A DNA stretch of 40,889 nt from an uncultured Faecalibaculum sp. (GCF_910588395.1 NZ_CAJUPA010000023.1:1-40889), one strand, 5' to 3'; positions 7,412 through 15,796 are shown, numbered from the stretch's first letter. Numbers and translations: made by a program. Notes: a model not told the origin generated them from the sequence alone.

Positions 7412-8608
7412 ATGAAAGGAATCGAGGGAGGAATCACAGCAGCTGCCGGGTACAGAACCGGTGCTGTGCACAGTGGAATCCGGGGGAACCAGGCCAAAAA
7501 GGACCTGGCCATCATCGTATCCGATGTCCCCTGCCAGGCAGCGGCTGTCTACACCAGCAATATTGTCAAAGCCGCGCCGCTGCACATCACGAAGCAGCAC
7601 CTGGCGGATGGTCAGGCGCAGGCCATTGTGATCAATTCAGGCAATGCGAATGCCTGCGCCCCCAGAGGCGAGGAAAACGCGGAGCGTGAAGCAATAGCGG
7701 CAGCCCGGCTTCTGGGACTGAAACCGGAAGCTGTGCTGGTCGCGTCCACCGGGGTGATTGGCCAGGAGCTGCCAATCGAAGTGATTGAGTCTGCAGCCGG
7801 TCAGATTGTGCTGGGAACCGACTCGGCGGACACAGCCAGGGCAATCATGACCACGGACACGAAGATCAAGCAGGTGGCAGTGGAGTTTGAGCTGGATGGA
7901 AAAACCGTGCATCTTGGCGGCATTGCCAAGGGATCGGGCATGATTCATCCGAATATGGGAACGATGCTGTGCTTCGTGACAACTGATGCCGCCATCAGCC
8001 ATGAGGCTCTGCAGGCTGCGCTGTCGAAGACGGTGAAAACCACGTTCAACCGGATCAGTGTGGATGGGGATACTTCCACCAACGACATGTGCATTGTCCT
8101 GGCCAATGGTCTGGCCGGCAACCGGGAAATCACGGGAACAGATCCTGTCTTTGATCAGGCGCTGGAAACTGTCATGCGGGAGCTGGCGGTGATGATTGCC
8201 TCTGACGGGGAAGGAGCCAGCCGGCTGATTGTTTCCACGGTGGTCAATGCCCGCGACGAACAACAGGCGGAAACCCTGGCAATGTCCGTGGCTTCCAGCT
8301 CTCTGTTCAAAGCCGCGATCTTCGGCAGTGATGCCAACTGGGGACGCGTTCTGTGCGCCATGGGCTATTCCGGTGCGGAATTCGATCCGGAGAAAGTGGA
8401 TGTGACATTCCATTCGGAAGCTGGCAGCATCACCGTTGCCAGAGACGGCAGAGGTCTGCCGTTTGATGAAGATCTGGCCAAACAGATCCTGTCCCGGGAT
8501 CAGGTGCAGGTCATCATGAACCTTCATGAGGGCAGTGCTTCGGTGACATGCTGGGGCTGTGACCTGACCTATGAGTATGTGAAAATCAACGGAGATTACC
8601 GGTCATGA
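7412..8608 (+). CDS. argJ: Ornithine acetyltransferase (bifunctional candidate)
   Basis: A 398-aa Ntn-type enzyme that transfers acetyl from N-acetylornithine to glutamate, recycling the acetyl group. It autocleaves before a conserved threonine; here that is Thr184 in GTMLCF, after KGSGMIHPNM. The start has KGIEGGITAAAGYRTGAVHSGI and the C-terminus the typical CWGCDLTYEYVKING. AAAGGAAGG lies before the ATG. No argA or argE is in the operon, so ArgJ probably also makes N-acetylglutamate from acetyl-CoA or depends on a gene elsewhere. It overlaps argB by 4 nt. Confidence 0.96.
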   Translation: MKGIEGGITAAAGYRTGAVHSGIRGNQAKKDLAIIVSDVPCQAAAVYTSNIVKAAPLHITKQHLADGQAQAIVINSGNANACAPRGEENAEREAIAAARLLGLKPEAVLVASTGVIGQELPIEVIESAAGQIVLGTDSADTARAIMTTDTKIKQVAVEFELDGKTVHLGGIAKGSGMIHPNMGTMLCFVTTDAAISHEALQAALSKTVKTTFNRISVDGDTSTNDMCIVLANGLAGNREITGTDPVFDQALETVMRELAVMIASDGEGASRLIVSTVVNARDEQQAETLAMSVASSSLFKAAIFGSDANWGRVLCAMGYSGAEFDPEKVDVTFHSEAGSITVARDGRGLPFDEDLAKQILSRDQVQVIMNLHEGSASVTCWGCDLTYEYVKINGDYRS

Positions 8609-9459
8609 TAGCGCCGGAGACCAGGGCGAACATTCTGATTGAAGCCCTCCCCTACATCAAGGAATACAACGGAGAAATCATTGTCGTGAAATACGGCGGC
8701 AATGCAATGATTGATGAAAGTCTCAAGCAGGCAGTGATTCAGGACATCATGCTGCTGCACCTGGTGGGGATTCATGTGGTGCTGGTTCATGGCGGCGGAC
8801 CGGATATTTCCCGGATGCTGACCAAAACCGGGACCGAGTCCCACTTCATCAACGGTCTGCGCTATACAGACAAAGAGGCCATGGAAATCGTTCAGATGGT
8901 TCTGTGCGGCAAAGTCAACAAAGATCTGGTCAACCTGCTGGAGGGCAAGGGCATCGGACTGGGCGGCATGGATGGCGGACTGTTCCGGGCGGTGCAGATG
9001 ACCGATCCGGAAGGCACGGATTATGGCTATGTCGGGGAAGTGGCGCAGGTCAATCCGGCTATCGTGCAGGATGTGATCGAACGGGGATACATCCCTGTGA
9101 TTTCCTCTGTGGCAGCCGGCCTGAATGACAGTCATCTGTACAACGTCAATGCAGATACAGCGGCAGCCAAAATCGCTGTGGCGCTGAAGGCCAAAAAGCT
9201 CATCCTGCTTACGGACGTGCGGGGTGTGATGCGGGAGCCGGGAAATGACGAATCCCTGATCCGGGACATCAAGGTTTCCCAGGTTCCCGCGCTGACCATG
9301 AGCGGTGCCATCACCGGAGGAATGATTCCCAAAGTGGACTGCTGTGTGGAAGCTGTCCGTTCAGGTGTCGAACGGGCCACGATTCAGGATGGACGGGTTC
9401 CTCACGCCATTCTGATTGAGCTGCTGACCAATGAAGGAATCGGCACCATGTTCCACTGA
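8605..9459 (+). CDS. argB: N-acetylglutamate kinase
   Basis: A 284-aa amino-acid kinase family enzyme that phosphorylates N-acetylglutamate. It shows KYGGNAMID near residue 30, VHGGGPDIS (about 63-71), the acetylglutamate site NVNADTAAAKIA, and a C-terminal GGMIPKVDCCVEAV. It overlaps argJ by the ATGA arrangement. A 141-nt spacer follows before argD, longer than any other in the operon, with imperfect hairpins but no clear terminator. Length is typical for arginine-sensitive and insensitive forms alike; feedback type was not assigned. Confidence 0.96.
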   Translation: MIAPETRANILIEALPYIKEYNGEIIVVKYGGNAMIDESLKQAVIQDIMLLHLVGIHVVLVHGGGPDISRMLTKTGTESHFINGLRYTDKEAMEIVQMVLCGKVNKDLVNLLEGKGIGLGGMDGGLFRAVQMTDPEGTDYGYVGEVAQVNPAIVQDVIERGYIPVISSVAAGLNDSHLYNVNADTAAAKIAVALKAKKLILLTDVRGVMREPGNDESLIRDIKVSQVPALTMSGAITGGMIPKVDCCVEAVRSGVERATIQDGRVPHAILIELLTNEGIGTMFH

Positions 9460-9600
9460 CTGACCTTTGCGGCGCTGAAGCTGCCGGCTGCAGTGCACAA
9501 CCCTCAGCCAGTCAGCAGGGACTGCGGAGAACGGACAAGTCTTCTGCCGGCATTCTTGTTGACTGGACTGAACCAAGCCCCGGCAGGAAGGAAGGATCTT

Positions 9601-10785
9601 ATGGATTTCAATACACTGAAGAAGAGGGAAAACAAGTCCCTGATGCATACCTATGGCCGCTTTGACATTGCCCTGGATCACGGGAAAGGATCAAAGCTCT
9701 ACGATCTTGACGGAAACGAATACATTGATCTGACTTCGGGCATCGGTGTCAACGCCCTGGGCCATGGACATGAAGCCCTGGTAACAGCCATCCGGGAACA
9801 GGCCGGCAAACTGATGCAGGCATCCAATCTGTTTTACACAGAACCCATGGTGGATGCAGCGGAACGGCTGGCGGACAGCACCGGGATGGCAAAGGTGTTT
9901 TTTGCCAATTCCGGAGCGGAAGCCAATGAAGGCATGATCAAAATCGCCCGGAAGTATTCCGCGGACAAATACGGACCCTCACGGACGAAAATCCTGACGC
10001 TGAAAAACTCCTTCCACGGGCGTACTGTAGCTACGCTGGAAGCCACCGGCCAGGATAAGTTCCATCAGAATTTCTATCCCTTCACCGGAGGATTTGACTA
10101 TGTGGAAGCCGGCAGTCTGGAAGACCTGAAACGCATGATGGATGATCCGGCGGTTGCCGGCATCATGATGGAACTGATTCAGGGAGAAAGCGGCGTGCGG
10201 CCGCTGGATCCGGCTTTTGTGCAGGAAGCAGCCCGTCTTGCCAGAGAGAAGGACATTCTGTTCATGGCAGACGAAGTCCAGACCGGTATCGGACGGACGG
10301 GAAGTCTTTTCTGCTGGCAGCAGTATGGCATTGAGCCGGATCTGACAAGCTGTGCCAAGGCGCTGGGCGGCGGTGTCCCAATCGGGGCAGTCCTGGCTGC
10401 AGACAAAGTGGCAGATGTTCTTGAGCCAGGTGATCACGGTACCACCTTCGGCGGCAATCCGCTGGCCAGTGCCGCTGCCAGAACCGTTCTGGATATTGTG
10501 GACCAGCCGGCATTCCTGGCGGATGTCAAAGAGAAAGGGCAGTACTTCATGGACCGGATCCGGAACCTGAACAAGGAATCCGTCCAGGATGTCCGGGGGC
10601 TTGGCCTCATGATCGGCCTTCAGGTGGGAGCGGACAAAGTTTCAGAGTATCTCGCCGCTCTGCAGAAAAAAGGTGTGCTGGCTCTCAAAGCCGGTACCGA
10701 TACCATCCGGCTGCTGCCGCCGCTGATCATAACGAAAGAGGAAATCGACCAGGCTGTTGCAGCCATGGACGATGTATTTGAATAG
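9601..10785 (+). CDS. argD: Acetylornithine aminotransferase
   Basis: A 394-aa class III PLP aminotransferase that makes N-acetylornithine from the semialdehyde and glutamate. The PLP lysine is K253 in SCAKALGGGVPIGA. The phosphate-binding NSGAEANEGMIKIARKY and the aspartate of ADEVQTGIGRTG are visible. The start at 9601 was chosen over a 36-codon longer reading because GGAAGGAAGGATC lies just before it and the family N-terminus (LMHTYGRFDIALDHG) begins soon after. Followed after 20 nt by argF. Confidence 0.95.
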   Translation: MDFNTLKKRENKSLMHTYGRFDIALDHGKGSKLYDLDGNEYIDLTSGIGVNALGHGHEALVTAIREQAGKLMQASNLFYTEPMVDAAERLADSTGMAKVFFANSGAEANEGMIKIARKYSADKYGPSRTKILTLKNSFHGRTVATLEATGQDKFHQNFYPFTGGFDYVEAGSLEDLKRMMDDPAVAGIMMELIQGESGVRPLDPAFVQEAARLAREKDILFMADEVQTGIGRTGSLFCWQQYGIEPDLTSCAKALGGGVPIGAVLAADKVADVLEPGDHGTTFGGNPLASAAARTVLDIVDQPAFLADVKEKGQYFMDRIRNLNKESVQDVRGLGLMIGLQVGADKVSEYLAALQKKGVLALKAGTDTIRLLPPLIITKEEIDQAVAAMDDVFE

Positions 10786-10805
10786 ACAGGAAAGGGAACT
10801 CAGAC

Positions 10806-11714
10806 ATGAAACATCTTCTGACGCTGATGGATCTGGAGGATCAGGAAATTGTACAGCTCCTGGATCTTGCGGATCAGCTGAAGTATGAAAAAAAGCACGG
10901 CATTGCGCATCCGCACCTGAAAGGAAAGTCCATCGGACTGATTTTCCAGAAAGCGAGCACCAGAACCCGGGTATCCTTTGAAACCGGCATGCATCAGCTG
11001 GGGGGACAGGCCCTGTTTCTGTCCAGCCGCGATCTGCAGATTGGCCGGGGAGAACCGGTACAGGATACAGCCCGTGTTCTTTCCCGGTATCTGGATGGCA
11101 TCATGATCCGGACCTATGAACAGAAGGAAGTGGAGGATCTGGCCAAATACGGCAGCATCCCCATCATCAACGGGCTGACAGACTACTGCCATCCCTGTCA
11201 GGTGCTGGCGGACCTCATGACAATCCGGGAGCACTACGGGTCTTTGAAGGATCTGAAAATGGCTTATATCGGTGATGGCAACAACATGGCCAATTCGCTG
11301 ATTGTCGGTGCCCTGAAATCCGGCATGAAGATGGCCTGCGCTTCTCCGGAGGGATACCAGCCGGATGAGAAAGTGCTGGCTTTCGCCGGTGAATATGGCG
11401 ACCGTTTCCAGCTGACCACCGATCCCGCTGAAGCCGTCAGGGAGGCGGATGTGGTTGTAACAGATACCTGGGCATCCATGGGACAGGAAGCCGAGAAGGA
11501 AGAACGGAAGAAGGCTTTCGCCGGTTATCAGGTCAACAGCGAACTGATGAAAAACGCCCGGGAAGGCGCCATGGTCCTGCACTGTCTGCCGGCGTACCGG
11601 GAACAGGAAATCACGGAAGAAGTCTTCGAACAGCACGCGGATGAGATTTTCGAGGAAGCCGAGAACCGTCTCCACGCGCAGAAAGCCGTCATGGTCACCC
11701 TGATGAAAGACTGA
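10806..11714 (+). CDS. argF: Ornithine carbamoyltransferase
   Basis: A 302-aa enzyme that forms citrulline from ornithine and carbamoyl phosphate. The carbamoyl-phosphate motif STRTRVSFE (about residues 52-60), HPCQ (about 131-134) and the HCLPAYR motif near the C-terminus identify an OTCase rather than an aspartate transcarbamylase. AAAGGGAACTC precedes the ATG. It is the last gene of the operon, with a terminator 10 nt after the stop. No carAB is in the window, so carbamoyl phosphate must come from elsewhere. Confidence 0.96.
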   Translation: MKHLLTLMDLEDQEIVQLLDLADQLKYEKKHGIAHPHLKGKSIGLIFQKASTRTRVSFETGMHQLGGQALFLSSRDLQIGRGEPVQDTARVLSRYLDGIMIRTYEQKEVEDLAKYGSIPIINGLTDYCHPCQVLADLMTIREHYGSLKDLKMAYIGDGNNMANSLIVGALKSGMKMACASPEGYQPDEKVLAFAGEYGDRFQLTTDPAEAVREADVVVTDTWASMGQEAEKEERKKAFAGYQVNSELMKNAREGAMVLHCLPAYREQEITEEVFEQHADEIFEEAENRLHAQKAVMVTLMKD

Positions 11715-11723
11715 TCAGCACTA

Positions 11724-11748
11724 CCCCGGAAGCAGTTTCGGGGTTTTT
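11724..11748 (+). terminator. Terminator of the arginine operon
   Basis: CCCCG (11724-11728) pairs with CGGGG (11739-11743) around a 10-nt loop that adds AA/TT pairs, followed by five T. Confidence 0.8.
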
Positions 11749-11904
11749 GCTGCAAAGAAAATGGACATCGGCTGGCTGGCGGTTCCGGAAAGCTTCTTTC
11801 GGCATCCGGCAGTCAGTCCTGCAAGGATACAGACAGAAAGGATACCGTGCTGTTGCATACACCTGATGATGGAGCCAGTATACTGGCCGGAAAGGGAGGA
11901 AAGG

Positions 11905-12308
11905 ATGGATCTGTCAAAAATCAGATATTATTTCAAAGCCGCTGAACTGCAAAATGTGACCCAGGCAGCCAAAGCCTGTCACCTGGCGCAGACATCCATG
12001 AGCAAGTATCTCTCCAATCTCAAACGGGAGACCGGTGTGCTTCTCCTTGACCGGAAAAAGAACCGGCTCATTCTGAACGAAAGCGGCAGCCGGTTCTATC
12101 AGGAGATGAAGAAGATAGATGGAACCTACCGCAATCTCTGCCAGTTACTGCAGCAGAACCGGACAAGCCGTCTGAATCTCGGGGTTGTGACCAGTGATTA
12201 CAGTGAGTTTGATCTGATTGAGGGATTTGAACGGACACCGGAGGGCATCCAGGTGTTCTGTCAGGAAGATGAGACAGTCTTCAGGCTTCAGCAGAAAGTG
12301 GTGGATGG
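11905..12308 (+). pseudogene. LysR-family regulator, truncated
   Basis: AAGGGAGGAAAGG precedes an ATG that opens a typical LysR N-terminus: DLSKIRYYFKAAELQNVTQAA, then a helix-turn-helix with LAQTSMSKYLSNLKRETG (about residues 26-43) and the linker helix. The effector-binding half is lost. After residue about 134 (RLQQKVVDG) the frame runs into unrelated sequence and stops at 12498. A full LysR protein has about 290-300 residues, so only the DNA-binding half and the start of the sensor remain. The next 350 nt encode a transporter tail in another frame, so this looks like a deletion junction. Confidence 0.8.
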
Positions 12309-12314
12309 ATCCTG

Positions 12315-12662
12315 CCTGCCACCCTCCGCTGTCTGCAGGATGGCTGCATTCAGATTTCATTTGTCATCATCACGGTCATTGCCAATTCCCGGGGCGTTGA
12401 GATTGCAGCAGCAGTCAGCTATTCCTTCAGCGGTTTCTTCACGGCGTATGGCTGGTCAATCGTTTCCTTTCTTCACAACCTGCTGTCCATCCTGCTGATC
12501 CGGGTTCCCGGCACCTTGCTGATGTCAGTCCTGTTTCCGGATTCTCTGTTCTGGATGGGGCTGGCATCTCCGGCTGGTTCGCTGTTTTCTGCCTGCATCT
12601 GCATCGGGGTTTATCTGTATCTATTGAAAACACACCGCCTGTTTTCCCATGAAGTTGGATAA
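12315..12662 (+). pseudogene. C-terminal fragment of a MATE-family efflux transporter
   Basis: A second frame, open from about 12315 to a TAA at 12660-12662, reads PATLRCLQDGCIQ...VIANSRGV, then hydrophobic segments with LIRVPGTLLMS and LASPAGSLFSACICIG. The pattern of a ...IANSRG... helix start, an (L/I)RVP motif and a terminal helix ending in a basic tail fits the last helices of MATE (DinF/NorM) exporters. No start codon or ribosome site precedes it. About 115 residues remain of an expected 440 or so. It abuts the LysR fragment, so one deletion could have removed the end of lysR and the front of the exporter gene. Confidence 0.7.
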
Positions 12663-12819
12663 AGCGATGCGGGAATACCCAGGGTGGAGAACCTGCAGAG
12701 GGCAGCCCGCTGATTCTGCCGGGGCAGTCATGAATCATACTGGCAGCTGGCAGTTCTCCCAGGATGCGGGAGAGCTGAAAACAGTTCGCGGTGAACGGGA
12801 TACCTGCCGGTTCTTCCCT

Positions 12820-12844
12820 GTGATTTGAATTCGTGATTTGAATT
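12820..12844 (+). repeat. Tandem 12-bp direct repeat
   Basis: GTGATTTGAATT occurs at 12820-12831 and again at 12833-12844, a 13-bp period. It lies shortly upstream of the promoter of the gene at 12913 and could be a regulator site or a slippage product. Confidence 0.7.
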
Positions 12845-12857
12845 GAATGAAACCCTT

Positions 12858-12886
12858 TTCAGGAACAGTGTGTGATATACTATAAT
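12858..12886 (+). promoter_or_regulatory. Promoter of the small Cys-rich gene
   Basis: A perfect TATAAT (12881-12886) with TTCAGG 17 nt upstream (12858-12863). An overlapping TATACT (12876-12881) is an alternative -10 box. Confidence 0.6.
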
Positions 12887-12912
12887 ATTCCTTCGGGAAA
12901 TGGAGGTATTTT

Positions 12913-13194
12913 ATGATGTGCAAATCAAGTCACGTACTCCGCCGCTGTGACTGCCAATGCTGTGCGCTGCTGGTGGAAAAGCAGCAGTATCCCGGTGAAG
13001 ATCCGCAGTACAACCTCTCCATTGTCGACTCATATTACGATCCGGGTCCAGGCAGTCTGCGCAGCAGGATCCGGAATGCCTGGAAAGTTCTGACGGGTAA
13101 ACGGGTGTATTACAATGATCTGTTCATGCAGGATCCAGCCGATTTCCAGTCTCTGGTCCGAGAGCTGCAGGAACTGGCGGAGGCTGAACTCTGA
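12913..13194 (+). CDS. Small Cys-rich hypothetical protein
   Basis: 93 aa. GGAGG (12902-12906) lies 6 nt before the first of two adjacent ATGs. The N-terminus has a cluster of cysteines (residues 3, 12, 14, 16, 17) in CDCQCC. Then comes a polar middle with YYDPGPGS, a basic-amphipathic stretch RIRNAWKVLTGK and an acidic helix to the end. No signal peptide or membrane segment is seen. I do not recognise the family; the Cys cluster suggests metal binding. It stands alone, with its own promoter, between the LysR-MATE scar and the ABM gene. Confidence 0.7.
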   Translation: MMCKSSHVLRRCDCQCCALLVEKQQYPGEDPQYNLSIVDSYYDPGPGSLRSRIRNAWKVLTGKRVYYNDLFMQDPADFQSLVRELQELAEAEL

Positions 13195-13274
13195 AGGGCT
13201 GGGTTTTCAGAAAGTTCAGATACTGTGTTATAAATTACTCTACAATGGTCTCAAGAGAAAGTGAGGATCAGCAT

Positions 13275-13601
13275 ATGAGTCTGACAGTGAATCTGTATTA
13301 CACCGGTGAAAACGGCAGTGCGCTGGCGTTTGTCAGGGAAATGGAAGAATCGGGAATCGCCAGGGCAATCCGGGAAGAAGAAGGCAATGAGAAATATGAC
13401 TATTTTCAGTCGGTCAGAGATCCGGAAACGGTGCTGCTCATTGACCAGTGGCGTGATCAGACAGCGCTGGATGCACACCATGCAACACCCATGATGCAGC
13501 AGCTGGCTGCGCTGCGGGACAAATACAATCTGCATATGCGTGTGGAGCGCTACAGAGATGCTGAAGAAAACCCCGCGGATGAAGCCTTTCTGCGCCGCTG
13601 A
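13275..13601 (+). CDS. Antibiotic biosynthesis monooxygenase (ABM) domain protein
   Basis: 108 aa forming one dimeric alpha+beta ferredoxin-like ABM domain: LTVNLYYTGENG at the start, the conserved YDYFQSVRDPETVLLIDQWRDQTALDAHHATP core and a C-terminal tail. Such proteins act as small monooxygenases or stress/quinone-related enzymes; the substrate is not predictable. GTGAGGATC lies before the ATG, which was preferred over one 10 codons upstream because of this site. The next gene follows after 14 nt, so the two are probably one operon. Confidence 0.83.
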   Translation: MSLTVNLYYTGENGSALAFVREMEESGIARAIREEEGNEKYDYFQSVRDPETVLLIDQWRDQTALDAHHATPMMQQLAALRDKYNLHMRVERYRDAEENPADEAFLRR

Positions 13602-13615
13602 CGGAGAGAATTCCA

Positions 13616-14254
13616 GTGGCATTTGATTACAAGAAGGAATACAGAGAGTATTACCTGCCTGGGAAAAAACCGGCAGTGGTGGATATTCCGCTGATGAATT
13701 ACGCCGCTGTCCGCGGCAGCGGAGACCCCAATGAGCCGGAAGGAGCCTATCAGAAAGCCATCGGGCAGCTGTATGCGGTGGCTTATACCATCAAAATGAG
13801 CAGAAAGGGATCTCATCCGATCAGCGGATATTTTGATTATGTGGTTCCGCCCCTGGAGGGATTCTGGTGGCAGCAGGGCGGCAAAGCCATGAATTATGCC
13901 GACAAAGCCGGATTTCAGTGGATATCTCTGATTCGTCTGCCGGATTTTGTTACCCGCCAGGATTTTGAATGGGCGGTACAGGAAGCAGAACGGAAGAAAA
14001 AAACAGATCTGTCTGCTGTAAAGTTTCTGAGTCTGGGGGAAGGCTTGTGTGTTCAGTGTCTCCATACAGGTTCCTATGACAGCGAGCCGGAGACCATCCG
14101 GATGCTGGATCAGTTTGCCCTGGAGCAGGGATATGAACCGGATTTCTCTGAGATGCGCCATCATCACGAGGTCTATCTCAGCGATCCGCGGCGGACTGCA
14201 CCGGAAAAACTGAAAACCGTGATCCGCCATCCGGTCAGGAAACGGGAATGCTGA
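13616..14254 (+). CDS. GyrI-like small-molecule-binding domain protein
   Basis: A 212-aa protein with a GTG start preceded by GGAGAG. The sequence fits the GyrI-like (SOUL/BacM-type effector-binding) family: IPLMNYAAVRGSGDPNE (about 23-40), a central YDYVVPPLEGFWW-like strand, and near the end CVQCLHTGSYDSEPETIRMLDQF followed by HHEVYLSDPRR. No DNA-binding domain is attached, so it is a stand-alone ligand binder or hydrolase rather than a regulator. It probably shares a transcript with the ABM gene, suggesting a joint small-molecule detoxification role (inference). Confidence 0.82.
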   Translation: MAFDYKKEYREYYLPGKKPAVVDIPLMNYAAVRGSGDPNEPEGAYQKAIGQLYAVAYTIKMSRKGSHPISGYFDYVVPPLEGFWWQQGGKAMNYADKAGFQWISLIRLPDFVTRQDFEWAVQEAERKKKTDLSAVKFLSLGEGLCVQCLHTGSYDSEPETIRMLDQFALEQGYEPDFSEMRHHHEVYLSDPRRTAPEKLKTVIRHPVRKREC

Positions 14255-14335
14255 ACCATTCTCTGACCACGCTGGCCCCAAGGTCTGCGGCTGTATCTGC
14301 AGCCGGATTCCAGACACGCCCTCCTTCACCGATTC

Positions 14336-14364
14336 TGTACAAATTCCCGGTCAAACTGTACAAT
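14336..14364 (+). promoter_or_regulatory. Promoter of pyrH-frr
   Basis: TGTACA (14336-14341), a 17-nt spacer, then TACAAT (14359-14364). The mRNA would start about 14371, with the ribosome site AAAGGAGCAG next. Confidence 0.6.
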
Positions 14365-14394
14365 CAATAATGATCATCAAAGGAGCAGATATCA

Positions 14395-15108
14395 ATGTAT
14401 AAACGGGTATTACTGAAGCTGAGCGGAGAGGCGCTGGCCGGCGACGGACAGGCGCTGGACGCACATACTCTCAAGCGTCTGGCGAAGGAGCTGAAAAACA
14501 TCCAGGCTTCCGGCGTGGAACTGGCCATCGTTGTCGGCGGCGGCAACTTCATCCGTGGAAAGATGATGGCGGAGATGGGGATGAACCGGGCTCAGGCAGA
14601 CTATATGGGAATGCTGGGAACCGTCATCAATGCCCTGGCAGTGCAGAATGCCCTGGAGCAGGAAGGCGTGGATACACGTGTTCAGACTGCAGTGGAAATG
14701 CAGAAAGTCGCAGAACCCTATATTCTGAGACGGGCTCTGCGGCACCTGGAAAAAGGCCGGATCGTGATTTTCGGCGCCGGAACAGGATCTCCGTATTTCT
14801 CCACGGATACCACGGCGGCTCTGCGTGCATCGGAAATTGGGGCAGATGTCATTCTCATGGCGAAAAACGGTGTGGATGGTGTCTATGATTCCGATCCGAA
14901 GAAAAATCCGGAGGCGAAGAAATTCGAAGAACTGTCCTATATGGATGTGCTGAACAAAGGCCTGCAGGTCATGGACTCCACGGCAATTTCCATGTGCATG
15001 GACAATGATATCGACCTGGTTGTCTTCAACATGAACGAAGAAGGCAATATCGAAAAAGCAGTGAAGGGAGAAGCCGACGGCACTGTGATCAGCAAGTCGG
15101 CAAAGTAA
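14395..15108 (+). CDS. pyrH: UMP kinase
   Basis: A 237-aa hexameric amino-acid-kinase-fold enzyme that phosphorylates UMP to UDP. The P-loop-like LKLSGEAL (about 7-14), VVGGGNFIRG, the LGTVINALAVQNALE helix, GTGSPYFSTDTTAALRA and the acidic DGVYDSDP motif are all intact. AAAGGAGCAG is 7 nt before the ATG. frr follows after 4 nt. tsf and rpsB, which often precede pyrH, are absent. Confidence 0.97.
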   Translation: MYKRVLLKLSGEALAGDGQALDAHTLKRLAKELKNIQASGVELAIVVGGGNFIRGKMMAEMGMNRAQADYMGMLGTVINALAVQNALEQEGVDTRVQTAVEMQKVAEPYILRRALRHLEKGRIVIFGAGTGSPYFSTDTTAALRASEIGADVILMAKNGVDGVYDSDPKKNPEAKKFEELSYMDVLNKGLQVMDSTAISMCMDNDIDLVVFNMNEEGNIEKAVKGEADGTVISKSAK

Positions 15109-15112
15109 CATC

Positions 15113-15658
15113 ATGAGTGATTATCTTGAACGCGCAGAAGAAAAAATGATGACGGTCATCGAAAACCTGGAAAGCAATTTTGCCACCATCCGCACAGGCC
15201 GGGCCAACGCCAAGATCCTGGACCGGGTACGTGTGGACTACTATGGCGAACCGATGCCCATCAATCAGATTGCAAGAATTTCCGTTGTGGAAGGTACGCA
15301 GCTGGTGATCAAGCCCTATGACCGGACACAGGTCAAGCCCATCACCCACGCCATTTCCGCAGCAAACCTGGGCCTGACACCCCAGGCGGAAGCGGATTCC
15401 ATCCGGATCCTGGTTCCCCAGCTGACGGAGGACCGCCGGAAACAGCTGGCAAAGGAAGCACAGAAATACGGAGAAGAAGCGAAAGTGGGAATCCGGAATG
15501 TGCGCCGTGACTGCAATGACTGGATCAAGAAAGACAAGGAACTGCCGGAAGATGAAGCCAAGGGTCTGACAGCCGATACGCAGAAGCTGACAGACCGCTA
15601 CATCAAGGACATTGACGGACTGGTCAAAGCCAAGAAAGACGAAATCCTGGCGGTTTAG
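15113..15658 (+). CDS. frr: Ribosome recycling factor
   Basis: A 181-aa protein that, with EF-G, splits post-termination ribosomes. Features: IRTGRANAKILDRVRVDYYGEPMPINQIA near residues 23-50, the helix-rich C-terminus with LTEDRRKQLAKEAQKYGEEAKVGIRNVRRD. Full family length (about 185). It sits 4 nt after pyrH. A terminator follows some 70 nt downstream, so pyrH-frr can be a separate unit from uppS. Confidence 0.97.
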   Translation: MSDYLERAEEKMMTVIENLESNFATIRTGRANAKILDRVRVDYYGEPMPINQIARISVVEGTQLVIKPYDRTQVKPITHAISAANLGLTPQAEADSIRILVPQLTEDRRKQLAKEAQKYGEEAKVGIRNVRRDCNDWIKKDKELPEDEAKGLTADTQKLTDRYIKDIDGLVKAKKDEILAV

Positions 15659-15686
15659 TTCCGTTTCCGTCTCCGGTTTTCCCGGG

Positions 15687-15715
15687 TGTTATCTGCGGGG
15701 GATTCCGGTTACAAT
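15687..15715 (+). promoter_or_regulatory. Possible promoter of uppS-cdsA, just before a terminator hairpin
   Basis: TGTTAT (15687-15692), 17 nt, TACAAT (15710-15715). The expected start near 15722 is about 7 nt before the hairpin at 15729, so a transcript made here would meet the terminator almost at once. Confidence 0.45.
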
Positions 15716-15728
15716 AGAATGTGTGAAC

Positions 15729-15752
15729 AGCCCGGCTGCCGCCGGGCTTTTT
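15729..15752 (+). terminator. Terminator between frr and uppS
   Basis: AGCCCGGC (15729-15736) and GCCGGGCT (15741-15748) form a perfect 8-bp stem with a TGCC loop, followed by a T run to 15752. It either ends pyrH-frr or acts as an attenuator for uppS. Confidence 0.85.
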
Positions 15753-15796
15753 CAAAAGGAAAGCAGACAATCTGCATTGCAGAAAGGATCGATACT

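Noticed and set aside
9493..9600. A 36-residue N-terminal extension of ArgD
   Set aside because: The extension has no family similarity, while the ATG at 9601 has a strong ribosome site.
15719..15796. A 26-codon N-terminal extension of UppS
   Set aside because: Its ATG has no ribosome site and the extension would cross the terminator stem; the ATG at 15797 has AGAAAGGA in front and fits the family start.
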